A program made the translations under genes and the position numbers. From Sorex araneus (taxonomy: Eukaryota; Chordata; Mammalia; Eulipotyphla; Soricidae): a stretch of 64,000 nt of DNA. Below are positions 10,961 through 22,246 of the stretch, one piece after another; within the stretch, counting starts at the first letter, position 1, and each line of letters opens with the position of its first letter. The stretch lies in the NCBI RefSeq assembly GCF_027595985.1, contig NC_073307.1, forward strand, positions 120,060,678 to 120,124,677. Direction: 5' to 3'. The notes under the pieces were generated by a model. That model ran no database searches and was not told where the DNA came from. It saw only the letters and a program-made list of their open reading frames with translations.

Positions 10961-11021
10961 TGGCACTTTTTCCTTTTTTTTAAATGTTCTCAGCAGTCTC
11001 TGTTAAAAAATAAGTAAATAG

Positions 11022-11185
11022 GGGACTGGAGCGATAGCACAGCGGGTAGGGTTCTTGCCTTGCATGCAACCGACCCAGGTTCGATTCCCAGCATCCCATA
11101 TGGTCCCCCGAGCACCGCCAGGAGTAATTCCTGAGTGCATGAGCCAGGAGTAACCCCTGAGCATCGCCAGGTGTGACCCAAAAGA

Positions 11186-11232
<47 letters not shown>

Positions 11233-11234
11233 AG
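11022..11234 (+). repeat. SOR-A SINE with (AAAT)n tail
   Basis: Full copy whose tail (11184-11234) is a pure tetranucleotide run. GCATGAGCCAGG insertion is shared with the copies at 16127 and 43017. Confidence 0.95.
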
Positions 11235-11562
11235 GGACCAGAGCCCTTTTTTTAGCAGGTAGGATGCCTTAAACCACATATCAACCAGGAGAGAGGAGCC
11301 GCCACAGCGGGAGCCAGTCACACAGCCCACTTGTGGCTCCACACGGCAAAGCCGTCTCTCTCTCTCCTCTCTCTCAGTCCCCTAGGAAGGGCAGAGGGCA
11401 GGGGACATCACCGTGGCTGGGTCATTTGGGTCAGCCCACAGCATGCCGAGCAGGATGGAGACTCGACCTACAAAGTAAACAGAAAGTGTCCACACAGCAG
11501 CCCGGCGGGACACAGATCTTCTTAAAAATCCTTGACCAACATTTCTTGTTTTGAGGCCACCC

Positions 11563-11915
11563 CACGGCTGCGTGCAAGGCAGCTGCCCTGCCCACTGTGT
11601 TGTGTCTCCAGCTCTAGCAGCACTCTCCCCTATCCTGGAGACCCTCACCACGGTTTCCTATTTGCTGGCTCTTCTGACACTCCTGCGGCTCCTTCTGCTC
11701 CTAACTCTGGAGGAACCTCCCCAGCTGGCCCTTAGATTTGAATGGGCCCCTTTGTTTTTGTGTATGGTGGCTATGGCATTTGGGGACCACTGTGGCTCAC
11801 TTGCCAGAGATCACTCTGAGCAATGCTTGGCGGAGCATGTGACACTGGGGCTTGAAGCCGAGGTTCTCGCCTGCAAAGCCTGCACTCAACTCTCTGACCA
11901 GCTCCCTGGTCTCGG
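11563..11915 (-). repeat. Two old SOR-A SINE remnants
   Basis: A head-only piece (11563-11612, GCGTGCAAGGCAGCTGCCC) and a very diverged copy (11755-11915) separated by about 140 bases of unique sequence. Confidence 0.55.
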
Positions 11916-12157
11916 TGCGACTCCAGTGTCAGAAATTCAGTGTATGTCAGTGGGTGTGTGGAGCAGAGGGCTTCCGTGGGAGGGGTGCAGTGTGGGGGCT
12001 GCTTCTCCATGCTGCTCTCAGCTGTCCGGATTGGAGAACTTTTCTCTGAGGCCAGTTTCCCTGGGAAGGAGCCTCACACAAGCAACTGGGAATTGCCTTT
12101 GTGGCAATTACCTCACCTCCGGGCTTGGTTCCTGCTAATTTCCACTAGGAAGAACCC

Positions 12158-12163
12158 TTTTTA

Positions 12164-12218
<55 letters not shown>

Positions 12219-12219
12219 G
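12158..12219. repeat. (ATT)n microsatellite
   Basis: Twenty or so ATT units; further ATT runs flank the next two SINEs at 12400-12435 and 12683-12694. Confidence 0.96.
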
Positions 12220-12392
12220 TGCGGCAAGCTACCGAGAGTATTGCACCCGCACAGCAGAACCTGGCAAGCTAACTGTGGAGTATTGGATATGCCAAAAAAA
12301 AACCAGTAACAATAAGTCTCACAATGAGAGACGTTACTGGTGCCCACTTGAACAAATTGATGAGCAACAGAATGACAGTGACCACAGACAGT
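12220..12392 (+). repeat. SOR-B SINE, 5'-truncated
   Basis: Starts at GCGGCAAGCTACCGAGAG and ends AATGACAGTGACC. Confidence 0.87.
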
Positions 12393-12435
12393 GGGGTGCA
12401 TTATTCTCATTATTATTATTTTATTATTATTATTA

Positions 12436-12680
12436 TGGGCTGGAACGATAGCACAGCAGTAGGGCATTCGCTTTTCACGAGGCTGACCCGTTTTCTATTC
12501 CTCCGCCCCTCTCGGAGAGCCCAGCAAGCTACCCAGAGTATCGCGCCCACACAGCAGAGCCTGGCAAGCTACCCGTGGCGTATTCGATATGCCAAAAACA
12601 GTAACAGTAAGTCTCACAATGAGAGACATTACTGGTGCCCGCTCAAACAAATCGATGAGCAAGGGATGACAGTGACAATG
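12436..12680 (+). repeat. SOR-B SINE, full length
   Basis: Whole tRNA head plus B-type body, bordered by ATT repeats on both sides. Confidence 0.92.
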
Positions 12681-12696
12681 ATGATTATTATTATTT

Positions 12697-12849
12697 TGGT
12701 TTGGGGGCACACTGGGCAATGCTCAAGTCTGACTCCTGCCTCTGCACTCCTGGTGGTGTTTGGGAGGACCACGAGGGATGCCGGGGATCAAACCCAGGTC
12801 AGCCGCCTGCAAGGCAAATGCCCTATCCACTGTGTGATTGCTCTAGCCC
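12697..12849 (-). repeat. SOR-A SINE
   Basis: GGTTTGGGGGCACACTGGGC to GTGATTGCTCTAGCCCC. Confidence 0.85.
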
Positions 12850-12899
12850 CTAGGAATAACCCTTTTTTTTCAGTGATGATGAAGACAGGAGACTGACAT

Positions 12900-13440
12900 T
12901 TTCTTTCAGGTGGTAGAAGGAATATGAGTCTAACATTCCTTATTGCCCTCCTTTCTGCCCCTTCCCTAGTATCTAGTATGAAACCTGCCCAGAACTTTGC
13001 AAAACAATCAACTTCTATCTCCACTCCCACTCCCCGTGGGAACGCTGGCTTTAACTCTCCAAACCCTATTGACAGACCTCATCTGCTATTATCTCCTCTT
13101 CCCTTCTCTCTTCGTGGGATTCTACTGTCTATCATCTTTTCTCCTCATAATTGTAGGAGTTGGAGGGTGGGGAACTCGGAGAAACATGAGTTCAGCCTGT
13201 CATGTTTAACCAGTCGTTAGATAGCACTGAACGTTGCTGAGGTTTTATTTCAGGGCTAGGTGAATGCTCACCCTTTCATCACTGGAAGGCCCTGAGATAG
13301 TTGTTCAAAATGGTATTTCCCAAAATGGGCAACACTGCCCTCTAGAGGGGTCACTGGAGTGGTGGGGAACAGTTGGAATCTTGGGTGCAAGTTGGGGTAA
13401 GGGTTACTTTCGGTTTGCTTGAAGAAGGCAGATTTCCCAA
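12900..13440. other. Unassigned intergenic sequence
   Basis: Pyrimidine-rich, no recognisable repeat. Open frames here are short and unsupported. Confidence 0.5.
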
Positions 13441-13449
13441 GACAAAAAG

Positions 13450-13983
13450 TGTTGGGGACTGCTCAGGACCCTGAACAAAAGAGGACCCCAAAACCTTTAC
13501 CCTGGACAAACCGGAAAATTCCATTACCAGCTTTGCTTGACCTGAGGCAAAGGTGCCCTTGTGACAAAGGAAATAGCCAAATTCAAGAGGTAAAAGTAGC
13601 CCAGGCCAGTTAACTAAGGCATTCCTCCTGCCAGATGCTCCTGCCAGATAAACCCTTGCCTTCCCCTCCCCACTATTTCTCAATCTACTCTTGAAGAATG
13701 TTGTAAGCCCACCTAATACACCCCGAACCTTTCCTTATTTGGTCTGAGAAGACACTTCCCTGATGATTGACAACTTATGTACCAACCCCCTGCTAAGAAA
13801 AGTATAAAACCAGCGTGGCAGTTAATAAAGTTGCCCTTGATCGGCATGTGTCGTCTTGGGCCCCCTGTTTACTAACCTCACTAGTCTTATTTCAGATCGG
13901 GACCCTCACAGAATCCACCTAATTAGGAGCGCTTTCCACTGTTGTCTCTCCGCAGGCAGGAGAGATCTCCAGGGGAACGCGCA
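13450..13983 (+). mobile_element. Solo LTR of an endogenous retrovirus
   Basis: 534 bp with TG at 13450 and CA at 13982-13983, flanked by a perfect 6-bp duplication AAAAAG (13444-13449, 13984-13989). TATA box GTATAAAACC near 13801 and AATAAAG near 13825 sit in the right order for U3-R. The 6-bp duplication is typical of class II (ERVK-like) elements. No internal viral sequence remains. Confidence 0.85.
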
Positions 13984-14225
13984 AAAAAGTGCTGAGTAAG
14001 TAATAGGTTTTTGGGTTTGGTTTTCTTTTTCTAAAAAGATAATGGTAGGCAGGTAAGTTTGGAAACCTCTGCTCTAAACCAATACTACTCAAATCCCCAC
14101 CAAGTACCTTCAGTTCCTTTCGATACAGAGAACCACAGTTTCTGAAGTCATCTTTCTTGACACAAACTTGTCACTGTTCATTAAGTTCTTCACCAGCCCA
14201 GTGTTTACTAAAGAATTTCAGCAGG

Positions 14226-14393
14226 GGGGCCGGAGCGATAGCACAGCGGGTAGGGCGTTTGCCTTGCACTCGGCCGACCCCGGTTCGATCCCTGGCATCC
14301 CATATGGTCCCCCAAGCACTGCCAGGAGTAATTCCTGAGTGCAAAGCCAGGAGTAACCCCTGAGTATCACTGGGTGTGACCCAAAAAGAAAAA
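14226..14393 (+). repeat. SOR-A SINE
   Basis: Flanked by AATTTCAGCAGGG at about 14213 and 14395. Confidence 0.95.
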
Positions 14394-14404
14394 AAATTTC
14401 AGCA

Positions 14405-14563
14405 GGGCCAGAGATACAGTACCTGAGTGAAGGGATAGCTGATCCTGGTTCGAGGTCAGGTACCACATATGGTCCAGCAAGCACTGCTGGGAGTGATCTC
14501 TGAGCAGAGTCAGGAGTAAGCACTATGGTGTTGGCCAAAACACCCCCTCCCAGTAAAAAAATA
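14405..14563 (+). repeat. SOR-A SINE, diverged
   Basis: Older copy directly after the younger one; ACCACATATGGTCCAGCAAGC identifies the body. Confidence 0.75.
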
Positions 14564-14629
14564 AAGTCAGTATACCTCAGGGTAGAGAGAGCATTTTGAC
14601 ATGAGCATTTTACAATATTTTAAAGTTGT

Positions 14630-14675
14630 AATTATGTATATATATAGTTTATATAAATATATACATATATATGGG
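14630..14675. repeat. AT-rich (TATA)n repeat
   Basis: Continues on the other side of the next SINE (14866-14905), so the SINE landed inside an AT repeat. Confidence 0.85.
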
Positions 14676-14864
14676 TTTGGTTTTTTGTTGTTGTTGTTTT
14701 GCTTTTTGGGTCACACCCGGCGATGCTCAGGGGTTACTCTTGGCTCTACACTAAGGAATTATCCCTAACGGTCCTCAGGGGACCATATGGGATGCTGGGA
14801 CTCGAACCTGGGTCAGGTGCATGCAAGGCAAATGCCCTACCCGCTGTGCTATTGCTCCAGCCCC
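14676..14864 (-). repeat. SOR-A SINE
   Basis: (TTG)n-rich tail, then the full antisense body. Confidence 0.93.
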
Positions 14865-15028
14865 TACATATATATATTAACATATATGTATGTTAACATA
14901 TATATGTTAACTGGCATATTGCCCGTATTTTGCATCTAATAAAATAGTGTATTTAACAAATACTATTGAGTAGTATAAGTACTATTCAGGAATGCAAGTG
15001 TAGTGACAGCGATGAAGATCTTTGAACC

Positions 15029-15165
15029 CTGGGCTGGGGTGATAGCTCGTGTTGGTGGGGCACTTGTGGGAGATTCTGAGCTCCATCCCTTAGACTCTGT
15101 GGTCCCTGAGCGCAGTGCTGAGTTTACCCTGTTGAGCCTGTGACAAGAGTGACCCTTATTTTAAA
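15029..15165 (+). repeat. SOR-A SINE, old
   Basis: CTGGGGTGATAGCTC head and GGTCCCTGAGCGCAG body. Confidence 0.55.
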
Positions 15166-15184
15166 ATAAAGTGGTAAATCTTGC

Positions 15185-15305
15185 CTTGTTCAGCTTCTGT
15201 GGAAAAACAGTGTGGAGAGTTCTCAAAAAAGAGTAAAGTTTCTTTAGGACCTAGAAATCCCACTTCTTGGCATATATCACTCCCCAAACACAAGAACACC
15301 AATTC
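15185..15305 (+). mobile_element. L1 ORF2 fragment
   Basis: TCTGTGGAAAAACAGTGTGG and AGAAATCCCACTTCTTGG parallel the C-terminal ORF2 region of mammalian L1. Non-functional remnant. Confidence 0.7.
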
Positions 15306-15309
15306 AAAG

Positions 15310-15472
15310 AGATAGATGGGGATTACAGGGGTTAAGCTCCTTGCCTAGCTCATGGCTCAGCTTGCTTCCATCCCTGACACAGTACATGGTCGCATTGTCA
15401 GGAGTGACCCCTGAGCATAGAGCAAGATATAAGCCCTGAAAACTGCCAGGTGTGGCCCCACAGCTGAATAAA
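15310..15472 (+). repeat. SOR-A SINE, diverged
   Basis: ATCCCTGACACAGTACATGG and GCCAGGTGTGGCCCC preserved. Confidence 0.7.
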
Positions 15473-15479
15473 GCACCTC

Positions 15480-15945
15480 CCTCACACACACCCTTAACTT
15501 TTCATAGGCTGTGTGGTCATCTGGCCTCCCTCCCGGAAATCACTGCTGCTGTGAAATGTGTGTGGACTGGCTTCTGCCACGGTCTGAGAGGCAGGTTGTC
15601 AGTGGCAAAGGAATCAGCAGAGGGTGGGAAGCAGACAGGAAGAGAGTGGTGGCCGTCCCTCGGCCTTGCATTTCTGCTTCCAGACCTTGTTTCTCTGCAC
15701 CTTGCCCCCTCTGTCCTCAGGCGAGGCCCAGCTGATGGGAGGGGCTGGTAGCGGCAAGAGCTGGGGTGCCGGCTCTTCGCTTCAGTCCTCTATCTCGGCA
15801 TCATCCCGGGCACCGTGCCCACCAAGTGCAGGTTTGAAAGCAGGTGGTGTCAAAGGTCTTGCTTCTTCCAGTGTCCTTCTTAGACTTGAAAGCTCGTGAC
15901 TTTAGAGCTTTCCCAGGAAATGATGTCATAGAGATTATCAATCCA
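15480..15945. other. Unassigned intergenic sequence
   Basis: Unique-looking, GC about half. Overlapping open frames are short with no recognisable domain. Confidence 0.5.
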
Positions 15946-15947
15946 GA

Positions 15948-16027
15948 TTGGGCCTGGGTTATTGCTTGGTGATAAGTCACAAGGCTTTGCATGTGTGAGG
16001 CCCTGAGCTCAATCCCTGGTACCCTAA
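15948..16027 (+). repeat. SOR-A-related head fragment
   Basis: GGCTTTGCATGTGTGAGG and CTCAATCCCTGGTACC resemble the tRNA half only. Confidence 0.45.
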
Positions 16028-16126
16028 AAATGTATCCAGGCTTCCCAAAAGAGCTAGAAAAGGGAATTAATATATATTTTGAACTCCAGCTAGATGCCTG
16101 GAACTTTACGGTTAAATGTCACAACA

Positions 16127-16313
16127 GGGACTGGAGCAGTAGCACAGCAGGTAGGGCATTTGCCTTGCACGTGGCCGACCCAGGTTTGATTCCCAGCATC
16201 CCATATATGGTCCCCTGAGCACCGCCAGGAGTAATTCCTGAGTGCATAAGCCAGGAGTAACCCCTGAGCATCACCGGGTATGACCCAAAAAAGCAAAAAA
16301 GCAAAAGAAAAAA
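16127..16313 (+). repeat. SOR-A SINE
   Basis: Duplication GTCACAACAG at 16117-16126 and 16314-16323. TATA insertion in CCCATATATGG. Confidence 0.95.
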
Positions 16314-16323
16314 AGTCACAACA

Positions 16324-17251
16324 GCCTATGAAAATGGCAGTATCTGCTTTCTACACAGGGTCCAAGGGCTCTAGTAATCTAAGTTCCCAAAGCGATTGGA
16401 AGAGCCGGGAGGCATACCCAGGCCACAGCAAAGAGTGGGGGGAGAAGGCCCTGGGCAAGCCTGCACCCCACAGTGCAGGCCTCACCCTGTTGCGTGGAGT
16501 TTCCATAGCCGCCTCCTCTTCCAACCTGTCAGAAAAACAAAACTCAGGAACACCAGGCCCTCCTGGGTGGTGGCTGCCTTTCCGAATCGATGCAAGGGCA
16601 GAGACTAGCCAAAGTGTGGCAACAGCCAGGGAGTGTAGCCAGAAACCCCTATGGCCCATGTCACAGGCCAGTGAGATGCTAGCCAGCCCGGCCCTGTATA
16701 GACCGCTGGGGGTAGTCCTTGGAAACGGGGCACCCCTCTTGAAAGGAAACAGAAGCTTAGCTAAAGCATATTGAGTGCAGGTTCAGGAAATGCCCTCACC
16801 TCAGGGAGAGGTCAGAGAGGTCAGGCATGAGTACGGGCCAAGAATTCCACCAGCCAATGATCGTCTTGAATAGATGAACAAATTGTCCACAGGGTGACAA
16901 ACGCCTCCCTCGGCAGCACATTTCCTGTGAGCGGAATGCAGTTGATTGGGCAATCCCTGTGCACCAGGCCCTTTAGTTGGCATTGAACCGTGACAGGGGA
17001 GGCTAGTGGGCGGGGTGGGGGGGGAGTCTTTTTCCCCCTGGCTTCACAGATAGATGCCTAAGGCTAAGGGTAAGAGCCCAGAAGCCCACCAGCAGCAGGA
17101 GCAGTTAGGGTTGGCACTGAGCCTGCTGGCCCCCACGCCCAGGTCCCCCTGAACGCCCATTTGAAGGGCAGAGAAGTAGCTTGGAGGAACACACAGCTGG
17201 TGGGGGTGTTGCTGTCTGCGCCTCCCCTTCGTTAGATCAGGAAAGGATTCT
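16324..17251. other. Unassigned intergenic sequence
   Basis: The longest repeat-free stretch before LDHA. A 164-codon frame at 16280-16774 starts in the SINE tail and looks random. Confidence 0.5.
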
Positions 17252-17289
<38 letters not shown>

Positions 17290-17447
17290 TTTTGGGTCAC
17301 ACTTGGCTAAGTACAGGGGTTACTCTTGGCTCTACACTCAGGAATTACTCCTGGTGGTGCTCGGGGGACCATATGGAATGCTGGGAACTGAACCCAAGTC
17401 TGCTGTATGCAAGGCAAATGCCCTACCCTCTGTGCGATTGCTCCAGC
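17252..17447 (-). repeat. SOR-A SINE
   Basis: 34-base T-tail and complete body; AGGATTCTT/AGGGATTCTT flanks. Confidence 0.94.
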
Positions 17448-17457
17448 CCCAGGGATT

Positions 17458-17624
17458 CTTTTTTCATTTGTTTTTGGGGACACATTCTGTGGCGCTCACG
17501 GGTTACCACTGGCTCTGTACCCAGGGCTCACTCCTAGCAGGCTTGGGGAACCATATGTGATACCGGGGATTGAACCCGTGTGCGAGGCAAGCGCCCTCCC
17601 CACTGTATTATTGCTCCAGCCTTC
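17458..17624 (-). repeat. SOR-A SINE, diverged
   Basis: Older than its neighbour, which inserted at its 3' end. Confidence 0.82.
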
Positions 17625-17863
17625 AGGGAGGGATTCTTAAACTTCTTCCACTCACTTTCCACCTGAGAAATTTTTTATGCCACCCTGGATGTAGAGGTCT
17701 CTCCAATACATGATCAAATCAAACGCAGATAATAAAACCTCAAGAAATTGTAAGATCGAACACATGTAGCACTTTTTTTTTTTTGCAAATTAAGAAAAAA
17801 TTTAATTTGCAAACTGTGGGGCATATTCAGTTACGTGCCCCACAGTTTAAGCGGCTCGGCCCG

Positions 17864-18002
17864 GGGCCAGAGAGATAGGATGCCTGGTCAGGCGTTTGCC
17901 TTGCATGTGATTGACTGGGGTTGGATCTCTGACACCCCAGGTGGTTCCCTGGGCCCCCCAGGAGTGAACCCTGAGCACAGCTGGGTGCAGCCAAAAGAAG
18001 AA
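17864..18002 (+). repeat. SOR-A SINE, diverged
   Basis: GGGCCAGAGAGATAGG head and CTGAGCACAGCTGGGTGC. Confidence 0.75.
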
Positions 18003-18411
18003 GGTAAGCAAGATATAGAAAAGGCTTCCTATGTCTTTCTGTATCTCCATGTGGGTCCGAAAGACAGAAAGGTGGAAAGCAGAGGCTCTTTCGAGGGTTC
18101 CACACGGTCCCTCTCCCACACCTCCCCCAGGACTGAGACAAGTGCAGAAACAGGCGGCAGAGCTGCTGCAGATGGTCACAGCGGCCCCATTGCCTTCCCG
18201 CTGCTCAGCTCAGCCCGCGTGCAGTGATGCCTCATGGAAACCTCATTGATTTTCTGCCCCGTTAGCTCGCTGAGAGTCCGCAGCTCAGCCCTCTTGAGCG
18301 AGGCACAGCAACGCACAGGCCACCTAATGAGAGGGTGTCCGTGTCCCCGCTGCTCGGGGCTGTGGCGGCACCTGGGCTCTACACAGGCGGCACCAACGAT
18401 TTCATCTTGGG

Positions 18412-18600
18412 GTTTTGTTTTGTTTTGTTTTGTTTTGTTTTGTGGTTTTGTTTCTTTGGGGGCCCATACCTGTCAGTGCTCAGGATCAACTGCCAGCAGT
18501 TCTGTGCTGGGCGTTACTCCCAACACAGTACTCAGGGAACATGCAGCTGTAGGATCAAACTCTGGACATCCCACATGCCAAGCATGTGCTCAGCATGTTG
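18412..18600 (-). repeat. SOR-A SINE, old, with (TTTTG)n tail
   Basis: TTTTG units at 18414-18443, then a weak body with CACATGCCAAGCATGTGCTC. Confidence 0.7.
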
Positions 18601-18611
18601 ACCAATCTTTC

Positions 18612-18783
18612 TTTCTTTTTTTTTTTCCTTTTGCTTTTTGGGTCGCACCCGGTGATGTTCAGTGCTAACTCCTGGCTCTGCACTCAGGAATTACTCCTGG
18701 CGGTGCTCAGGGGACCATATGGGATACTGGGAATTGAACCCAAGTCAGCCGCGTGCAAGGCAAATGCCCTATTGCTCCAGTCC
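18612..18783 (-). repeat. SOR-A SINE
   Basis: Inserted at the 5' edge of the previous copy, duplicating TGTTGACCAA(T/C)CTTTCT. Confidence 0.94.
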
Positions 18784-18826
18784 CTGTTGACCAACCTTTC
18801 TGGGTTTTGTGTCTTTAAGCTGTGTG

Positions 18827-18985
18827 GGACCAGAGAGATAGTACAGGGGTTAAGACTCTTGCCTTGCCTGTGGCAGAACCTGGTTTGATGCCCAGCACCA
18901 CATATGGTCCCCATGCTTCCCAGGATCCCTGAGCATAGAGCAAAGAGTCAGCCCTGAGCACTGCCAGGTGTGATCTCCAAGCAAA
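18827..18985 (+). repeat. SOR-A SINE, diverged
   Basis: GGACCAGAGAGATAGTACAG head, CCCAGCACCACATATGG. Confidence 0.8.
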
Positions 18986-19120
18986 AGCTGGGTGTCTTTG
19001 GCAAGTGACATTACCTCTGAAGCCTCAGTTCCTGTTTCTATAGATGGGAAACAGATGTCCCCTGTCACAAAGAGGAGCAGTGGGGAGTAAAGGTGATAAT
19101 ACGGTCAGAAGCTAGCAGGT

Positions 19121-19205
19121 TTGGGGCCAGAGCAACAGTCCAGCATATAGGGCATTTGCCTTGCATGTGGCCGACCCAGTTCTATCCCTGGCACCCCATA
19201 TGATT
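19121..19205 (+). repeat. SOR-A SINE, 3'-truncated
   Basis: Only the tRNA half and CACCCCATATGAT are present. Confidence 0.75.
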
Positions 19206-19334
19206 GTGGCGGCACCCTGCAGCAATCATAAATAATTTCCGTATGGCTCAAGTCTTTGATCTGCCCTGGACCAAGTCATCATGGAGTCTGCAGTGGTGCT
19301 CACAGTGGCACGGAGCAAGAATCCTCTATATTAG

Positions 19335-19408
19335 ACAAGGTGTAGCTCAGCGGTATAGCACCTGCCTTGCAGGTGGGAGTCCCTGGTTTGAAGCCCCTTC
19401 CCTAACAC
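19335..19408 (+). repeat. tRNA-related fragment
   Basis: GTGTAGCTCAGCGGTATAGC and CCTGGTTTGAA look like tRNA A- and B-box regions. The 3' arm does not pair convincingly, so this is a SINE head or tRNA pseudogene, not a tRNA gene. Confidence 0.45.
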
Positions 19409-19621
19409 ACACTCTGTAAAAAAAGAGAGACAGAGACAGAGACTAAAGAATCCTCTTAATCTCTACCCAACTTTCATCAATGTGTACCAGTTTAGGGCAT
19501 CTTTCTTCAAGTCTCCCTTCCCTGCAATGTCTCCAAAATTCCCTAGGCCGCTTTCCTCATACCGTGTGAGTGGGGTGTAGATACCCAACCTCCTGTTCTG
19601 GCCTCTGCAGGCTTCTGTATT

Positions 19622-19797
19622 CTGTTTTGTTTTGTTGGGGGCCAGGACCAGCCATTCCCAGGACTGTTCCTGACTATGTACTCAGGAGTGACTCCTGGTG
19701 GTGCTGGTGGTGCTTAGGGGACCGTCTGTGGTCTGTGCTGGGTTGGCAGCATGCAAGGCAAGCACCTCTTAACCCCTCCACTGCCTCGTCTGCCCCA
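19622..19797 (-). repeat. SOR-A SINE, diverged
   Basis: Has a GGTGGTGCT duplication in the body. Confidence 0.75.
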
Positions 19798-19799
19798 GT

Positions 19800-20600
19800 C
19801 TTCTGCGTTCTTACATGGGTGTCACAGAAACCCAATTAACAAGTGGATCAAAGACCAAACTCGCCTGGGAAATCAGAACTTGCTTTGACCAGGAAAATGA
19901 ATACCCCAGAGCACAGGGCAATGACCTCTCGCCTGGTACATTGTTTATGTAAGTGAATTTCAGGCTCCCTCCTGTGCTCTGCTGCCCTGGGAACAGTTAT
20001 TCTGCCAAGGTGGTTGTTGGGAGCAGAGCGGGGAAGAGAAGAGGGAAGACGAGACCCGAGCAGCCCGAGTTTCCATTCTCCCTGGTGTCTCTCCTGGAAA
20101 CAGAGTTTCTCTCAAGGGAACTCCCTCCCCGGGACGTGAGGTGAGTGCCATTTCTGCTCCCGGGGTGCCCTGCCAGCACCCCCTCCTTCACTGGGAGAGC
20201 CGACCAGAGAGACGTCTGTCCACCTTCTGTCTCCAGAATCCTCGTCTCTACTCCAGATGAGGGGGACCTTCTGGCTCCCCAGCCGTCCCAGGGGTGACTT
20301 TATGGGATCGGGGTGGTGGTGGCAGGGACTGGATGGCTGCCTGACCCATTGCAGCCTGCGCACAGCATCACCGCCACCCCCTCCCACAGGGAGAACAAAG
20401 TCTAAAGCCAACTAACTGGCGAGAATTTTCAACTTTCACCCGTTGCCCTGAAGAAGGGTTAAAACCGGAGCCCCGCAACCTGCCCTGAAGAATCAGTTCC
20501 ATTTGGTTCCAAGGAGGGGTGCAGGCCCCAGGGGAAGGAGGACTTTCTCAGCCCTCCTCTTTTCTAGACCTTTCTCCCAAAACAACATCAATTTCTTTTC
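19800..20600. other. Unassigned intergenic sequence, GC-rich in the middle
   Basis: No SINE or L1 motif. Open frames on both strands at 19950-20410 lack recognisable domains. Confidence 0.5.
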
Positions 20601-20607
20601 TTTTCCT

Positions 20608-20772
20608 TCTTTCTTCCTTTTTTTTTTTTCCGGTAGGGTTGAACCACACTCAGCAGTGTCACAGGCTTCTTCCTGCCAGTGCTCAGGGGATCAAATGCGG
20701 TGCCAGGGATTGAATCAGAGTTGGCTGTGTACAAGGCAAGTGCCTTAATGCCTGTACTATTTCTCTCGCCCG
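20608..20772 (-). repeat. SOR-A SINE, diverged
   Basis: T-tail, AACCACACTCAGCAGTG, TGTACAAGGCAAGTGCC. Confidence 0.78.
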
Positions 20773-21010
20773 TCAAGACTCCCTCCAGTTTTTTTCCAGG
20801 GCATCCGGAATGGGCAGTTTCCCTAGAGGGTTCCAAGGCCCCCAGGATGACCCTTGTGGTGGGCCTGCAGCGGCTGCTGGTCCTGCAGGAGATTTCGAGC
20901 TGGCTCTGGAGTGTTTCACAAGACGCCAAGCAGTGGCCCCTGGTTACCATGGTGATGCCAGCTCTGTCTGTGTCTGTCCGGGGTTGACAGCAGCCTCCCT
21001 TAAGAAAGGA

Positions 21011-21345
21011 AGAGGGCTGCAGCGATAGCACAGCAGGCAGGGCGCTTGCCTGGCCAACCGGGGTTGGATCCCAGGCATCCATTGATTTCCCCCCTGAGCG
21101 TGACAGAAGTCATCCCTGAGTGCAGAGCTAGGAGCAGCTCCGAGCACCGCCAGGCGGGGCGCAAAAAACAAAAACCAATGAAAGGAAGAGCAACGGGCCA
21201 AAGGGATTATACAAGGATTAAGGCACTTCCTTTGCAAGTGGCCAACCGAGGTTCAATCCTGGCACTGTGTAGAGTCTCTAAGATACACTCCGAGTCACAC
21301 CAGCAGTGACTCCCTACTGCCCCAACCAAAAAAAAAAAAGAAAGA
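21011..21345 (+). repeat. Two SOR-A SINEs in tandem
   Basis: 21011-21178 has a near-intact A box; 21194-21345 is older. Both run on the plus strand. Confidence 0.78.
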
Positions 21346-21717
21346 AAAGAAAGGACAGAAGAGAGATTTGGTTGCTTGAGAGCTGACGGGTGGGGAGGAG
21401 GCAAGCAGGGTGACATCTGCTGCTGAGGGCCTAGAGAAGGGCCAGGCTGGGAGCTGGGGAGCTGCCCACCAAGGTGGCCTCCGGGCAGTTCCCCAGCAGG
21501 AGGTGTGGCCTCCCGCTGAGAAGCCTCCCTGCCAATCTGCTCTGGACCAAGCCTGGCACAGTGGAAAAACCCCAGGAGTCAGAGCAGCGGGAGGGCCACG
21601 CCCACAGGACAGCCACGCCGGGAACTGAGAGGTTCCAGACTCTTAGTCACTGAATGAGAAATCCTCCTTACCCCTCTGGGTTTTTCAGAAGATGATTTTA
21701 AAAATTGGGCGGGGGGG

Positions 21718-21905
21718 GGGGGTTTGGAAAAATAGCACAGGAATGAAGGCACTTGCCTTGCACATGGCTTGCCCTGTTCCATCTCAGCACCCCATAAGGT
21801 CCCCTGAACCCTGTTCAGAGGACAGGGCTTATTCCCGGCTCTCTTCAGCAGAGAGCCGGGAATAAGCCCTGAGTACCACTGGGTGTAGCCCAAGTCCCCC
21901 TCCTC
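21718..21905 (+). repeat. SOR-A SINE containing a 21-bp perfect hairpin
   Basis: Body is interrupted by an inverted copy of its own segment: arms 21823-21843 and 21851-21871, loop TTCAGCA. A poly-G run (21710-21721) precedes the head. Confidence 0.82.
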
Positions 21906-22051
21906 TCCTCCCAATAATAGAAACTGAAGAAGCATTAGGTACATGAATAAAAGGAGAAATGTATTAAAAATATGAAGAATTCCTGTACATATAGGAATGT
22001 CTTAGCAAAATAAAGCAAATCACCACTTTCACCAGCTTGGACATTGCTTCT

Positions 22052-22201
22052 GTTTTGGTGGGGTTGGAACCACACCCAGTGGTGCTCTGGGGTCACTTTT
22101 CAATGACTTGAGGGGAGTTTATGCTCTGCTCGGGAGTGAACTCAGGTTGCCCGTGTGCAAGGCAAGCACTGTGCCTTACCCGCTGCACGGTCTCTCCAGC
22201 C
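22052..22201 (-). repeat. SOR-A SINE, diverged
   Basis: GGAACCACACCCAGTGGTGC to GCACGGTCTCTCCAGCC. Confidence 0.78.
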
Positions 22202-22211
22202 TGAGATGCTG

Positions 22212-22216
<5 letters not shown>

Positions 22217-22246
<30 letters not shown>

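Noticed and set aside
11551-12138. 195-codon plus-strand frame
   Set aside because: Runs through old antisense SINE pieces; no domain, no splice or start context.
13450-13983. Remaining retroviral genes next to the LTR
   Set aside because: No gag, pol or env-like frame flanks it; the single LTR with target duplication is a solo LTR.
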